DNA of 64,000 bases from Streptomyces malachitofuscus (GTDB lineage Bacteria > Actinomycetota > Actinomycetes > Streptomycetales > Streptomycetaceae). Under the pieces are notes generated by a model that did not search any database, was not told the origin of the DNA, and saw nothing but the letters and a program-made list of their open reading frames with translations. The stretch lies in the NCBI RefSeq assembly GCF_014650055.1, contig NZ_BMUF01000001.1, forward strand, positions 620,001 to 684,000, given 5' to 3'. This document shows positions 9,832 through 19,979 of the stretch, piece by piece. How positions within the stretch are numbered: the stretch's first letter is position 1; each line of letters opens with the position of its first letter. The position numbers were made by a program, and so were the translations under genes.

Positions 9832-10053
9832 TTGAAGCGCGACATCCACCCCGAGTACGTCGAGACGCAGGTCAGCTGCACCTGTGGCGCGTCGTTCACC
9901 ACCCGCAGCACGATCTCCGGCGGCACCATCCGTGCCGAGGTCTGCTCCGAGTGCCACCCGTTCTACACGGGCAAGCAGAAGATCCTCGACACCGGTGGCC
10001 GTGTGGCCCGCTTCGAGGCCCGCTTCGGCAAGGCCGCCGGCTCCAAGAAGTAG
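9832..10053 (+). CDS. rpmE: 50S ribosomal protein L31 (zinc-binding type)
   Basis: A 73-residue large-subunit protein at the bridge to the small subunit. It has the zinc ligands C16, C18, C38 and C41 (CxC and CxxC), so it is the zinc-dependent form rather than the zinc-free paralogue, and may serve as a zinc reserve. Translation begins at TTG 9832 behind TAGGAG at 9821-9826; no ATG or GTG fits. The gene stands alone between an upstream candidate sigma-R promoter and a strong terminator. Confidence 0.96.
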   Translation: MKRDIHPEYVETQVSCTCGASFTTRSTISGGTIRAEVCSECHPFYTGKQKILDTGGRVARFEARFGKAAGSKK

Positions 10054-10065
10054 CGAGCCGCCAAC

Positions 10066-10118
10066 CGCCGGTCCACGGCCGCGCCCCCGCCCGGGGGCAG
10101 GCCGGGACCGGCGTTTTT
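10066..10118 (+). terminator. Intrinsic terminator after rpmE
   Basis: CGCCGGTCC 10066-10074 pairs with GGACCGGCG 10105-10113, enclosing a second C-run/G-run hairpin (10084-10097), and is followed directly by TTTTT at 10114-10118. This is one of the few hairpins here with a proper T-run. It separates rpmE from prfA. Confidence 0.85.
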
Positions 10119-10159
10119 GGTCGCCCGCCCCTTCACCCACGTACCAGCAGGAGCCCAAG

Positions 10160-11227
10160 ATGTTCGAGGCCGTCGAGGAACTCGTCGCCGAGCACGCCGA
10201 CCTGGAGAAGAAGCTCGCCGACCCGTCGGTCCACGCCGACCAGGCCAACGCGCGCAAGCTGAACAAGCGCTACGCCGAGCTCACCCCGATCGTCGCCACG
10301 TACCGCTCCTGGAAGCAGACGGGCGACGACGTCGAGACCGCGCGCGAACTGGCCGCCGACGACCCCGACTTCGCCGCCGAGGTCAAGGACCTGGAGAAGC
10401 AGCGCGAGGAGCTCACCGAGAAGCTCCGCCTGCTCCTCGTCCCGCGCGACCCCAGCGACGACAAGGACGTGATCCTCGAGATCAAGGCGGGCGCCGGCGG
10501 TGACGAGTCCGCCCTGTTCGCCGGCGACCTGCTGCGCATGTACCTGCGCTACGCCGAGCGCGTCGGCTGGAAGACCGAGATCATCGACGCCACCGAGTCC
10601 GAGCTGGGCGGCTACAAGGACGTCCAGGTCGCCGTGAAGGCCCGCGGGCAGATCGAGCCCGGTCAGGGCGTATGGGCGCGGCTGAAGTACGAGGGCGGCG
10701 TGCACCGCGTGCAGCGCGTGCCGGCCACCGAGTCCCAGGGGCGCATCCACACCTCCGCGGCGGGCGTCCTCGTGACCCCCGAGGCGGAGGAGGTCGACGT
10801 CGAGATCAATCCGAACGACCTGCGCATCGACGTCTACCGCTCCTCCGGGCCCGGCGGCCAGTCCGTCAACACCACCGACTCCGCCGTGCGCATCACGCAC
10901 ATCCCGACCGGAGTCGTCGCCTCCTGCCAGAACGAGAAGAGCCAGCTGCAGAACAAGGAGCAGGCACTGCGTATCCTGCGCTCCAGGCTGCTCGCCATGG
11001 CGCAGGAGGAGGCGGAGAGGGAGGCCGCCGACGCCCGTCGCAGCCAGGTCCGCACCGTCGACCGCTCCGAGAAGATCCGTACGTACAACTTCCCGGAGAA
11101 CCGCATCTCGGACCACCGCGTCGGCTTCAAGGCGTACAACCTGGACCAGGTCCTGGACGGCGACCTCGCCGCGGTGATCCAGGCCTGCGTCGACGCGGAC
11201 TCGGCCGCCAAGCTCGCCGCCGCGTAA
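10160..11227 (+). CDS. prfA: Peptide chain release factor 1
   Basis: Recognises UAA and UAG stop codons and triggers peptide release. The 355-residue protein carries the stop-codon tripeptide P188-A-T190 of RF1-type factors and the universal G232-G-Q234 loop that reaches the peptidyl transferase centre. The Gln of that loop is the methylation site of PrmC, encoded immediately downstream. Start ATG 10160 follows AGGAG at 10148-10152. All domains are intact and of usual length. Confidence 0.97.
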   Translation: MFEAVEELVAEHADLEKKLADPSVHADQANARKLNKRYAELTPIVATYRSWKQTGDDVETARELAADDPDFAAEVKDLEKQREELTEKLRLLLVPRDPSDDKDVILEIKAGAGGDESALFAGDLLRMYLRYAERVGWKTEIIDATESELGGYKDVQVAVKARGQIEPGQGVWARLKYEGGVHRVQRVPATESQGRIHTSAAGVLVTPEAEEVDVEINPNDLRIDVYRSSGPGGQSVNTTDSAVRITHIPTGVVASCQNEKSQLQNKEQALRILRSRLLAMAQEEAEREAADARRSQVRTVDRSEKIRTYNFPENRISDHRVGFKAYNLDQVLDGDLAAVIQACVDADSAAKLAAA

Positions 11228-11254
11228 GCCCCCCGTAGACAGTCCGGAGGACCA

Positions 11255-12100
11255 GTGAACCTGCTGCTCGCCGAGGTGGCCCAGGCCACCCAGCGGCTCG
11301 CCGACGCGGGCGTGCCCTCGCCGCGCACCGACGCGGAGGAGCTCGCCGCGTTCGTGCACGGCGTCAAGCGCGGCGAGCTGCACGGTGTGAAGGACTCCGA
11401 CTTCGATGCCCGGTACTGGGAGGTCATCGCCCGCCGCGAGGCCCGCGAGCCGCTCCAGCACATCACCGGGCGGGCGTACTTCCGTTACCTGGAGCTCCAG
11501 GTGGGTCCCGGGGTGTTCGTCCCGCGCCCCGAGACCGAGTCGGTCGTCGGCTGGGCGATAGACGCCGTCCGCGCGATGGACGTCGTCGAGCCCTGCATCG
11601 TCGACCTGTGCACCGGCTCGGGCGCCATCGCGCTGGCTCTCGCGCAGGAGGTGCCGCGCTCGCGCGTGTACGCCGTCGAGCTGTCCGAGGACGCCCTGAC
11701 GTGGACGCGCAAGAACATGGAGGGGTCCAGGGTCGAACTGCGCCAGGGAGACGCCCTGACGGCCTTCCCGGACCTCGACGGACAGGTCGACCTGGTGATC
11801 TCCAACCCGCCGTACATCCCGCTCACCGAGTGGGAGTACGTCGCGCCGGAGGCCCGCGACTACGACCCCGATCTGGCGCTGTTCTCCGGGGAGGACGGCC
11901 TCGAACTGATCCGCGGTCTCGAGCGCACCGCGCACCGGCTGCTGCGTCCCGGCGGCGTGGTCGTCGTGGAGCACGCCGACACCCAGGGCGGCCAGGTGCC
12001 GTGGATCTTCGCCGAGGAACGGGGCTGGGCGGACGCCGCCGACCACCCCGACCTGAACAACCGCCCGAGGTTCGCCACCGCCCGCAAGGCGCTGCCGTGA
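11255..12100 (+). CDS. prmC: Release factor glutamine-N5 methyltransferase
   Basis: Methylates the GGQ glutamine of release factors using SAM. Motif I is 'VDLCTGSGAIALALAQE' and the catalytic N184-P-P-Y187 is present in 'LVISNPPYIPLTEWEYV', a signature for amide-nitrogen methylation. The gene starts at GTG 11255 behind CGGAGGA and lies 27 bp after prfA, the usual pairing of writer and substrate. Length 281 residues is normal. Confidence 0.96.
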   Translation: MNLLLAEVAQATQRLADAGVPSPRTDAEELAAFVHGVKRGELHGVKDSDFDARYWEVIARREAREPLQHITGRAYFRYLELQVGPGVFVPRPETESVVGWAIDAVRAMDVVEPCIVDLCTGSGAIALALAQEVPRSRVYAVELSEDALTWTRKNMEGSRVELRQGDALTAFPDLDGQVDLVISNPPYIPLTEWEYVAPEARDYDPDLALFSGEDGLELIRGLERTAHRLLRPGGVVVVEHADTQGGQVPWIFAEERGWADAADHPDLNNRPRFATARKALP

Positions 12101-12152
12101 GCGTCCCGCATACTTCATCCCCCAGCAGCACGTGTACGAGGAGGCCCGCCAG

Positions 12153-12800
12153 ATGGCTCGGCGATACGACACCAACGACGTGACCGACCGCGCGACCGGT
12201 CTGCGTGAAGCCGCGTCCGCCGTCCGCCGGGGCGAGCTCGTGGTGCTGCCGACGGACACGGTGTACGGCATCGGCGCCGACGCGTTCACCTCGGAGGCCG
12301 TCGCCGACCTGCTGGAGGCCAAGGGCCGGGGCCGCAACATGCCCACGCCCGTCCTCATCGGCTCCCCGAACACCCTGCACGGCCTGGTCACGGACTTCTC
12401 CGAGATGGCCTGGGAACTGGTCGACGCCTTCTGGCCGGGCGCGCTGACGCTGGTCGCCAGGCACCAGCCGTCGCTCCAGTGGGACCTCGGGGACACCCGG
12501 GGCACGGTGGCCGTGCGGATGCCGCTGCACCCGGTCGCCATCGAGCTGCTCACCGAGGTCGGCCCCATGGCCGTGTCGTCGGCGAACCTGACCGGTCACC
12601 CGGCGCCGGAGAACTGCGACGCCGCGCAGGAGATGCTCGGCGACTCCGTCTCCGTGTACCTGGACGGCGGGCCCACCCCGGGGAACGTGCCCTCCTCCAT
12701 CGTCGACGTCACGCGCCCCGTGCCCTTGCTGCTGCGCGAGGGTGCGATCTCGCCGGACGAGCTGCGCAAGGTGGTACCCGACCTCGAGGTGGCGAATTGA
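12153..12800 (+). CDS. L-threonylcarbamoyladenylate synthase (YrdC/Sua5 family)
   Basis: Makes threonylcarbamoyl-AMP from threonine, bicarbonate and ATP for the t6A37 modification of ANN-decoding tRNAs. The YrdC fold is visible from 'LVVLPTDTVYGIGADAFT' through the basic 'KGRGRNMPTPVLIGS' (normally KxR in the ATP site) to 'MAVSSANLTGHPAPENC'. The 215-residue length fits the short TsaC form without the extra Sua5 C-terminal domain. ATG 12153 is chosen because GAGGAGG at 12138-12144 stands 8 nt upstream; a GTG at 12132 lies before that site. Its stop overlaps the next gene, suggesting coupling. Confidence 0.92.
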   Translation: MARRYDTNDVTDRATGLREAASAVRRGELVVLPTDTVYGIGADAFTSEAVADLLEAKGRGRNMPTPVLIGSPNTLHGLVTDFSEMAWELVDAFWPGALTLVARHQPSLQWDLGDTRGTVAVRMPLHPVAIELLTEVGPMAVSSANLTGHPAPENCDAAQEMLGDSVSVYLDGGPTPGNVPSSIVDVTRPVPLLLREGAISPDELRKVVPDLEVAN

Positions 12801-13474
12801 CGGCCCCTGAGGCGGGGCGTGGCATAGGCAACGGGGAATCCAGCGCGGAGACGACGACAACCTTCGGGTTTCCGCGCGACACCTTCCGCATCCTCCACGT
12901 CAGTACCGGAAATGTGTGCCGCTCGCCCATCACCGAGCGGCTGACCCGGCATTTCGTGAGCCAGCGGCTGGGCATCCTGGGCGGCGGGCTGATCGTGGAG
13001 AGCGCGGGCACGTGGGGGCACGAGGGTGCGGCGATGGAGGCGCACGCGGAGACCGTGCTGGCGGAGTTCGGTGCGGACGTCTCCGGGTTCGTGGGGCGTG
13101 AGCTGCTGGACGACCATGTGATCCGGGCGGATCTGGTGCTGACGGCCACGCGGGACCATCGGGCGCAGGTCATCTCCATGGGGCATTCGGCGGGGCTGCG
13201 CACCTTCACGCTGAAGGAGTTCACCCGACTGGTCAACGCGATCGATCCCGCGACGCTGCCGCCTCTGGACGAGGGGCTGGTGATGCGCGCGCGGGCGCTG
13301 GTGCGGGCGGCCGCCGCGCTGCGCGGGTGGCTGCTGGCGCCGACGGCGGAGGCGGACGAGGTGTACGACCCGTACGGGGCGCCGTTGACGTTCTTCCGGT
13401 CCATCGGGGACGAGATACACCAGGCGCTGGATCCCGTGGTGACGGCGCTGACGGGGGTTCCGGCGCGGACGTAG
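12797..13474 (+). CDS. Low-molecular-weight protein-tyrosine-phosphatase-like protein with altered catalytic loop
   Basis: The fold is that of arsenate reductase / LMW tyrosine phosphatases: a first strand followed by the P-loop. In active enzymes the loop is Cys-X-Gly-Asn-X-Cys-Arg-Ser with the first Cys as nucleophile; here it reads Ser36-Thr-Gly-Asn-Val-Cys-Arg42-Ser, so the nucleophile is Ser. The C-terminal general-acid region 'EVYDPYGAPLTFF' keeps the Asp-Pro. The protein is therefore either inactive and phosphate-binding or uses another chemistry. Start TTG 12797 overlaps the stop of the upstream gene (TTGA); an internal start nearer the P-loop cannot be excluded. About 35 N-terminal residues precede the first strand. 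Confidence 0.8.
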   Translation: MTAPEAGRGIGNGESSAETTTTFGFPRDTFRILHVSTGNVCRSPITERLTRHFVSQRLGILGGGLIVESAGTWGHEGAAMEAHAETVLAEFGADVSGFVGRELLDDHVIRADLVLTATRDHRAQVISMGHSAGLRTFTLKEFTRLVNAIDPATLPPLDEGLVMRARALVRAAAALRGWLLAPTAEADEVYDPYGAPLTFFRSIGDEIHQALDPVVTALTGVPART

Positions 13475-13530
13475 GTGGCTGCGGACGTTGTTTCAAGGGG
13501 CGCCCGGCGCTGTTCCGCTGTGCCCACCCT

Positions 13531-13556
13531 CCCCCATTGCCCGAAAGGCATGGGGG
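13531..13556 (+). terminator. Hairpin after the phosphatase-like gene
   Basis: CCCCCAT 13531-13537 and GCC 13539-13541 pair with GGC 13547-13549 and ATGGGGG 13550-13556 around the loop CGAAA, leaving one bulged T. Located 57 bp after the stop codon and 160 bp before the SHMT-like gene. Confidence 0.6.
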
Positions 13557-13716
13557 GTGCCCCCATCGCCTCGCGGAACGACTGCCCGCAGTGACGCCGG
13601 AACGACTGCCGCGGCGGCGACCTTCCGCGGCGGCGGGCGGCGCAGCAACGGGGGCGCCTTTCGGAGTGTTCGGCCTACATTGGGCGTACGTCAGTGTCGA
13701 CGCCCGGGAGCGGATC

Positions 13717-14955
13717 ATGACGGTCAGCCATGCCCTCGAGGCCGATGTTCTGCGGCGGCAGGATCCCGAGCTGGCCGATGTGCTGCTCGGCGAGCGTGAG
13801 CGGCAGTCCAGCACGCTCCAGCTGATCGCCGCGGAGAACTTCATGTCGCCGGCCGTGCTGGCCGCCCTCGGCTCGCCGCTCGCCAACAAGTACGCCGAGG
13901 GGTACCCGGGCAACCGGCACCACGGCGGCTGCGAGATCGTCGACGTCGCCGAGCGCCTCGCCGTGGAGCGGGCGAAGGCGCTGTTCGGCGCGGAGCACGT
14001 CAATGTCCAGGCGCACTCCGGCTCCTCCGCCGTGCTCGCCGCGTACGCCGTCCTGCTGCGCCCCGGCGACACCGTCCTCGCCCTCGGCCTGCCCTACGGC
14101 GGGCACCTCACGCACGGCTCGCCCGCCAACTTCTCCGGCCGCTGGTTCGACTTCGTCGGCTACGGCGTGGACGCGGAGAGCGGTCTGATCGACCACGAGC
14201 AGGTCCGCACCCTCGCCCGTGCGCGCCGCCCCAAGGCGATCGTGTGCGGCTCCATCGCCTATCCCCGGCACATCGACTACGCCTTCTTCCGCGAGGTCGC
14301 CGACGAGGTCGGTGCCCATCTCATCGCGGACGCCGCGCACCCCATGGGGCTGGTCGCCGGGGGAGTGGCGCCCAGCCCGGTGCCGTACGCGGACATCGTG
14401 TGCGCGACGACGCACAAGGTGCTGCGGGGCCCGCGCGGCGGGATGATCCTGTGCGGCGGCGAGCTGGCCGAGCGGGTCGACCGGGCCGTGTTCCCCTTCA
14501 CCCAGGGCGGGGCCCAGATGCACACCATCGCGGCGAAGGCGGTCGCGTTCGGGGAGGCGGCGACCCCGGCGTTCGCCGCGTACGCGCACCAGGTGGTCGT
14601 CAACGCGCGGGCCCTCGCCGCCGCGCTGGCCGCCGAGGGGCTGGTCGTCACCACCGGCGGCACGGACACCCACCTGATCACCGCCGACCCGGCCCCGCTG
14701 GGTGTCGACGGGCGCACCGCGCGGGGCCGGCTCGCGGCGGCCGGCATCGTGCTGGACTGCTGTGCGCTGCCGCACGACGACGACCGCGGGCTGCGCCTGG
14801 GCACGGCGGCGGTGACCACACAGGGCATGGGCGCCCGGGAGATGACCTTCGTCGCGGGGCTGCTGGCGAGCGTGCTGCGCGGCGGGACGGACACCGCGCG
14901 GGCGCGCGAGGACGTACGGGAACTGGCGGCGGCGTTTCCGCCGTACCCGCGCTGA
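13717..14955 (+). CDS. Divergent serine hydroxymethyltransferase paralogue
   Basis: Fold-type I PLP enzyme related to GlyA, which interconverts serine and glycine with tetrahydrofolate. PLP lysine K234 sits in 'ATTHKVLRGPRGG', and 'LQLIAAENFMSPAVL', 'NKYAEGYPG' and 'GGHLTHGSP' are recognisable. Compared with the E. coli enzyme the invariant Tyr-Tyr (64/65) is His68-His69, 'LAHGG' is 'LPYGG', and 'VDMAH' is 'ADAAH'; the residues equivalent to Y55, E57, D200 and R363 are kept. The changes suggest altered substrate or folate handling. ATG 13717 gives 412 residues; a longer upstream frame has no family similarity. Streptomyces usually have a canonical glyA elsewhere, so this is likely a specialised copy. 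Confidence 0.85.
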   Translation: MTVSHALEADVLRRQDPELADVLLGERERQSSTLQLIAAENFMSPAVLAALGSPLANKYAEGYPGNRHHGGCEIVDVAERLAVERAKALFGAEHVNVQAHSGSSAVLAAYAVLLRPGDTVLALGLPYGGHLTHGSPANFSGRWFDFVGYGVDAESGLIDHEQVRTLARARRPKAIVCGSIAYPRHIDYAFFREVADEVGAHLIADAAHPMGLVAGGVAPSPVPYADIVCATTHKVLRGPRGGMILCGGELAERVDRAVFPFTQGGAQMHTIAAKAVAFGEAATPAFAAYAHQVVVNARALAAALAAEGLVVTTGGTDTHLITADPAPLGVDGRTARGRLAAAGIVLDCCALPHDDDRGLRLGTAAVTTQGMGAREMTFVAGLLASVLRGGTDTARAREDVRELAAAFPPYPR

Positions 14956-15093
14956 GAGGGCCGGGCCCGGGGTAGGCGCACCGGATGCACAGCCACACGT
15001 GCAACCATCGTCGCTACCCGGAAGTCCCCACTCATATGCGCGCCTCGCTAGGGTGTGGGGCTGTGATGGCCAGCGAGACCTGTGGGGAAGCCC

Positions 15094-16431
15094 GTGCGTG
15101 AATACCTGCTGACGCTCTGCATCACGGCCGCGGTGACGTACCTGCTGACCGGGCCGGTACGGAAGTTCGCGATCGTGGCGGGGGCGATGCCGGAGATCCG
15201 GGCACGTGACGTGCACCGGGAACCCACTCCGCGGCTCGGCGGTATCGCGATGTTCTTCGGTCTGTGCGCGGGTCTGCTGGTCGCCGACCATCTCACCAAC
15301 CTCAACCAGCTCTTCGAGAAGTCCAACGAGCCGCGCGCCCTGCTCTCCGGAGCGGCGCTGATCTGGCTGATCGGTGTCCTGGACGACAAGTTCGAGATCG
15401 ACGCCCTGATCAAGCTGGGCGGCCAGATGATCGCCGCCGGTGTGATGGTCATGCAGGGTCTGACGATCCTGTGGCTGCCGATCCCGGGCGTCGGGTCCGT
15501 CGCGCTCACCCAGTGGCAGGGCACGCTGCTCACGGTCGCGCTGGTCGTCATCACCATCAACGCGGTCAACTTCGTGGACGGCCTGGACGGTCTCGCGGCC
15601 GGCATGGTGTGTATCGCGGCGGCGGCGTTCTTCCTGTACGCCTACCGCATCTGGTACTCGTACGGCATCGAGGCGGCCGCCCCGGCCACGCTGTTCTCGG
15701 CCATCCTGATGGGCATGTGCCTGGGCTTCCTGCCGCACAACATGCATCCCGCGCGCATCTTCATGGGCGACTCGGGCTCGATGCTCATCGGCCTGGTCCT
15801 GGCGGCGGGCGCGATCTCCATCACGGGACAGGTCGACCCGGACGCGCTGCAGCTGTTCGCCGGTTCGGAGAAGGAGGCCGTGCACCAGACGGTGCCGGTG
15901 TACATCCCGCTGCTGCTGCCGCTGACCATCATCGCGGTGCCGGCCGCCGACCTGATCCTGGCGATCGTGCGGCGCACCTGGCGCGGTCAGTCGCCGTTCG
16001 CGGCGGACCGGGGGCATCTGCACCACCGGCTGCTGGAGATCGGCCACTCGCACAGCAGGGCGGTGCTGATCATGTACTTCTGGTCGGCGCTGATCGGCTT
16101 CGGCGCGCTCACGTACTCCGTGAACTCGGCGTCGATGTGGATCGTGCTGAGTGTGGTGATCCTCTCGACGCTCGGTCTCATCCTGCTTCTGCTGCCGCGG
16201 TTCACCCCGCGCGCCCCGCGCTGGGCGGAGGCCGTCGTGCCGCCGCGCTACCGCCGTCGCCGCGACGCGGCGGCCGTCGCGGACGCACCGGCGCCGGAGG
16301 CGGCCGGAGGCGCTCCCGTTCAGGCCCCGGACGACGAACGGACCCCGGTGGCCGCCGGCGTCTCGGGCGTCAACGGAGCGACCGCCGTCGGCCCTCGTGC
16401 ACGCCTGGCCGACCGATCACGGTCAAGGTAA
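15094..16431 (+). CDS. Undecaprenyl-phosphate GlcNAc-1-phosphate transferase (WecA/TagO type)
   Basis: Integral membrane enzyme that starts wall glycopolymer synthesis by moving GlcNAc-1-phosphate to undecaprenyl phosphate. About eleven hydrophobic segments are visible. Family motifs: 'VLDDKFEID' (the Asp-Asp pair binding Mg), 'NAVNFVDGLDGLAAG', 'FMGDSGSML' and the His-rich 'RGHLHHRLLEIGHSHS'. Synteny with mycobacterial wecA upstream of atpB supports this over MraY. GTG 15094 has GGGGAAG 4 nt upstream; GTG 15082 is an alternative. The tail after about residue 370 is disordered, Ala/Pro-rich and cytoplasmic. It could feed the polymer attached by the LCP ligase at 8497. Confidence 0.92.
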   Translation: MREYLLTLCITAAVTYLLTGPVRKFAIVAGAMPEIRARDVHREPTPRLGGIAMFFGLCAGLLVADHLTNLNQLFEKSNEPRALLSGAALIWLIGVLDDKFEIDALIKLGGQMIAAGVMVMQGLTILWLPIPGVGSVALTQWQGTLLTVALVVITINAVNFVDGLDGLAAGMVCIAAAAFFLYAYRIWYSYGIEAAAPATLFSAILMGMCLGFLPHNMHPARIFMGDSGSMLIGLVLAAGAISITGQVDPDALQLFAGSEKEAVHQTVPVYIPLLLPLTIIAVPAADLILAIVRRTWRGQSPFAADRGHLHHRLLEIGHSHSRAVLIMYFWSALIGFGALTYSVNSASMWIVLSVVILSTLGLILLLLPRFTPRAPRWAEAVVPPRYRRRRDAAAVADAPAPEAAGGAPVQAPDDERTPVAAGVSGVNGATAVGPRARLADRSRSR

Positions 16432-16479
16432 GAATCCGGCTAGAGCATTGCCAAGTCGTGGGTCCCCTATGGGACGGTG

Positions 16480-16500
16480 TTGGGGGTGCGAAGCCCCCAA
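16480..16500 (+). terminator. Hairpin pair after the WecA-type gene
   Basis: TTGGGGG 16480-16486 pairs with CCCCCAA 16494-16500 around TGCGAAG. A second small hairpin, GTCCC 16462-16466 with GGGAC 16471-16475, lies just before it. No T-run follows. Together they probably separate the cell-wall gene from the atp operon. Confidence 0.65.
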
Positions 16501-16743
16501 TATCAGACATTCCGGCTTGCTTCTCGCTCAGACGCGCGGATTCACTCTCATGTGTGACGGTGGGCACATCCGACAGGTAAAGACTGCATCAAATAGTTTG
16601 TGATACCGTTCACGAGAACCCCGGATAGAGCCGAAGGACCGCAGTGCGACGGTTCACCGGTGCGAGGAATTCACACTCGGCCCGGGGGTCTACGCTCGTC
16701 CATGACGACACCCCTGCCCCCTGTGAAAAGCGGAGTTGCCGCC
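16501..16743 (+). promoter_or_regulatory. Upstream region of the atp operon
   Basis: With the hairpins before it, this forms a 312-bp gap. It contains AT-richer patches at about 16580-16610 (around GATACC 16602-16607) and the pair TTCACA 16670-16675 / TACGCT 16691-16696, which has only 15 nt spacing. One of these probably includes the operon promoter but I cannot assign it. An in-frame ATG at 16702 lacks a ribosome site. No other gene is visible. Confidence 0.4.
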
Positions 16744-17181
16744 ATGCCGTCCAATGACGCCCGGAACCTTCTGCAGTGCGCTGTGCCCACAGCGGCTGCC
16801 GGTGCGGTCGCCGTTGCCGTCAGCGGTGCGGTGGCCGGCGGCAAGGGTGCGCTCGGCGCGGCGGTCGGCACGGTCCTGGCCATCCTGTTCATGGGAGTCG
16901 GCCTGTACGTCCTGCAACGGACGGCCAAATCGCTCCCGATGCTGTTCCAGGCCATGGGACTGATGCTCTACGTCGCCCAGTTGCTGCTGCTCCTGATCTT
17001 CGTCACCCTCTTCAAGGACACCTCTCTCTTCAACCCGAAGGCGTTCGCGATCGGGCTCGTCGTGGCCACCGTCGTGTGGATGGCCGCTCAGGCCCGCGCG
17101 CACATGAAGGCCAAGATCTTCTACATCGATCCGGACTCCGAGAAGAGTGAGAAGCCCGAGAAGACGGGGCCGCCGTCGTGA
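16744..17181 (+). CDS. atpI: ATP synthase accessory protein I
   Basis: Small hydrophobic protein with four membrane segments (for example 'AVGTVLAILFMGVGLYVL' and 'LMLYVAQLLLLLIFVTLF') and a charged C-terminus rich in Glu/Lys. AtpI proteins help assemble the c-ring. It heads the atp cluster at the expected place between the WecA-type gene and atpB. ATG 16744 (GCGGAG upstream, 145 residues) fits the family better than ATG 16702, which adds 14 residues. A 225-bp gap to atpB may hold another promoter. Confidence 0.88.
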   Translation: MPSNDARNLLQCAVPTAAAGAVAVAVSGAVAGGKGALGAAVGTVLAILFMGVGLYVLQRTAKSLPMLFQAMGLMLYVAQLLLLLIFVTLFKDTSLFNPKAFAIGLVVATVVWMAAQARAHMKAKIFYIDPDSEKSEKPEKTGPPS

Positions 17182-17406
17182 CGGGTAGGGCCGGGATAAG
17201 GACCGATGACAAGTCCTGCTATCGTCCGGTGCCAACTGCGGCATCGCGGGCGCGGGCATCCGAGCTGACGCCTGTTCAATCGCGAGGCTTGATGCCCCCC
17301 AGCCGCCCCCACATCCGTAACACCTGTCCGGTGCCGACCCGCGGCATTGCGCCGCGCCGACACAACGAGGTTGCCGAACCTATGCGTCACGCCGAAGGAG
17401 CCCGCG

Positions 17407-18538
<1,132 letters not shown>

Positions 18539-18577
18539 GCCTTAGCCACCTGACACTTTTCGACGAAAGGCACTGAT

Positions 18578-19126
18578 GTGATCGCCAACCTGGTACAGCT
18601 GGCGGCCGAGGAGGAGCAGAGCCCGCTCGTTCCTCCGGGTCCCGAGCTGCTCGTCGGCACCATCGCCTTCGCCATCGTGTTCTTCTTCTTCTGGAAGAAG
18701 CTGCTTCCGAACATCAACAAGGTTCTGGAGGAGCGCCGCGCGGCGATCGAAGGCGGTATCGAAGAGGCCGAGACCATGAAGGTCGAGGCTCAGAGCGTCC
18801 TTGAGCAGTACAAGGCCCAGCTCGCCGAGGCCCGGCACGAGGCCGCGCGTCTGCGCCAGGAGGCGCAGGAGCAGGGTGCCGCGCTCATCGCCGAGATGCG
18901 GGCCGAGGGCCAGCGGCAGCGCGAGGAGATCGTCGCCGCCGGTCACGCGCAGATCGAGGCCGACCGCAAGGCCGCCGCGTCCGCGCTGCGTCAGGACGTC
19001 GGCAAGCTCGCCACCGACCTGGCCGGCAAGCTCGTCGGCGAGTCCCTCGAGGACCACGCCCGGCAGAGCCGCGTGATCGACCGCTTCCTGGACGAGCTCG
19101 ACCAGAAGGCCGAGGCCGCACGATGA
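18578..19126 (+). CDS. atpF: ATP synthase Fo subunit b
   Basis: Peripheral-stalk subunit with one N-terminal membrane helix ('LLVGTIAFAIVFFFFWKKLL', about residues 28-47) and a long charged coiled coil that binds subunit delta. GTG 18578 is the start; the overlapping ATG at 18576 runs straight into a stop. The ATGA junction with atpH (19123-19126) indicates coupled translation of the two stalk subunits. Confidence 0.96.
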   Translation: MIANLVQLAAEEEQSPLVPPGPELLVGTIAFAIVFFFFWKKLLPNINKVLEERRAAIEGGIEEAETMKVEAQSVLEQYKAQLAEARHEAARLRQEAQEQGAALIAEMRAEGQRQREEIVAAGHAQIEADRKAAASALRQDVGKLATDLAGKLVGESLEDHARQSRVIDRFLDELDQKAEAAR

Positions 19127-19938
19127 ACGGAGCGAGCCGCGAGGCCCTGGCAGCCGCCCGTGAGCGTCTCGACGCGCTGACGGACAGCACGACCGTCGAC
19201 GCCGCGAAGCTCGCCGACGAGCTGGCCGCCGTCACCGCGCTGCTCGACCGCGAGGTGTCGCTGCGTCGGGTCCTCACCGACCCGGCGCAGGCCGGTGAGG
19301 CCAAGGCGGAGCTGGCCCAGCGCCTGCTCGGCTCGCAGGTCAGCGGTCCGGCCGCCGACCTGGTGAGCGGCATGGTGCGCTCCCGCTGGTCGCAGTCCCG
19401 CGACCTGGTGGACGCACTGGAGGAGCTGGCGGACACCGCCGACCTCACCGCCGCCCAGAAGGCCGGCGCGCTCGACAACGTCGAGGACGAGCTGTTCCGG
19501 TTCGGCCGGATCGTCTCCTCCAACACCGAGCTGCGCGCCGCACTGACCAACCGGAGCGCCCCGGCCTCCTCCAAGAGCGAGCTGCTGCGCAGCCTGCTCG
19601 GAGGCAGGGCGAACGCGGCCACGGAGCGTCTGGTGACGCGCCTTGTGAGCGCGCCCCGGGGACGTAGCCTGGAGTCGGGACTGGAGTCCCTGTCCAAGCT
19701 CGCCGCCGAGCGCAGGGACCGCATGGTGGCCGTCGTCACCTCCGCGGTGCCGCTGAGCGACCAGCAGAAGCAGCGCCTGGGCGACGCCCTCGCGAAGCTC
19801 TACGGCCGCCGGATGCACCTCAACCTCGACGTCGACCCCGCGGTCGTCGGAGGGATCCGGGTGCAGGTCGGTGACGAGGTCATCAACGGCTCCATGGCGG
19901 ACCGGCTCGAGGACGCGAGCCGCCGGCTGGCGAGCTGA
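19123..19938 (+). CDS. atpH: ATP synthase F1 subunit delta
   Basis: Links the F1 head to the b-subunit stalk. At 271 residues it is longer than the about 180-residue E. coli protein, which is normal in actinobacteria: an N-terminal section precedes the OSCP domain, whose C-terminal signature 'VDPAVVGGIRVQVGDEVINGSMADRL' is clear. It overlaps atpF by four bases (ATGA). Confidence 0.95.
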   Translation: MNGASREALAAARERLDALTDSTTVDAAKLADELAAVTALLDREVSLRRVLTDPAQAGEAKAELAQRLLGSQVSGPAADLVSGMVRSRWSQSRDLVDALEELADTADLTAAQKAGALDNVEDELFRFGRIVSSNTELRAALTNRSAPASSKSELLRSLLGGRANAATERLVTRLVSAPRGRSLESGLESLSKLAAERRDRMVAVVTSAVPLSDQQKQRLGDALAKLYGRRMHLNLDVDPAVVGGIRVQVGDEVINGSMADRLEDASRRLAS

Positions 19939-19979
19939 GCAGCACAATCTGAATAGGCAGTACGTACTTACGGCCCTGG

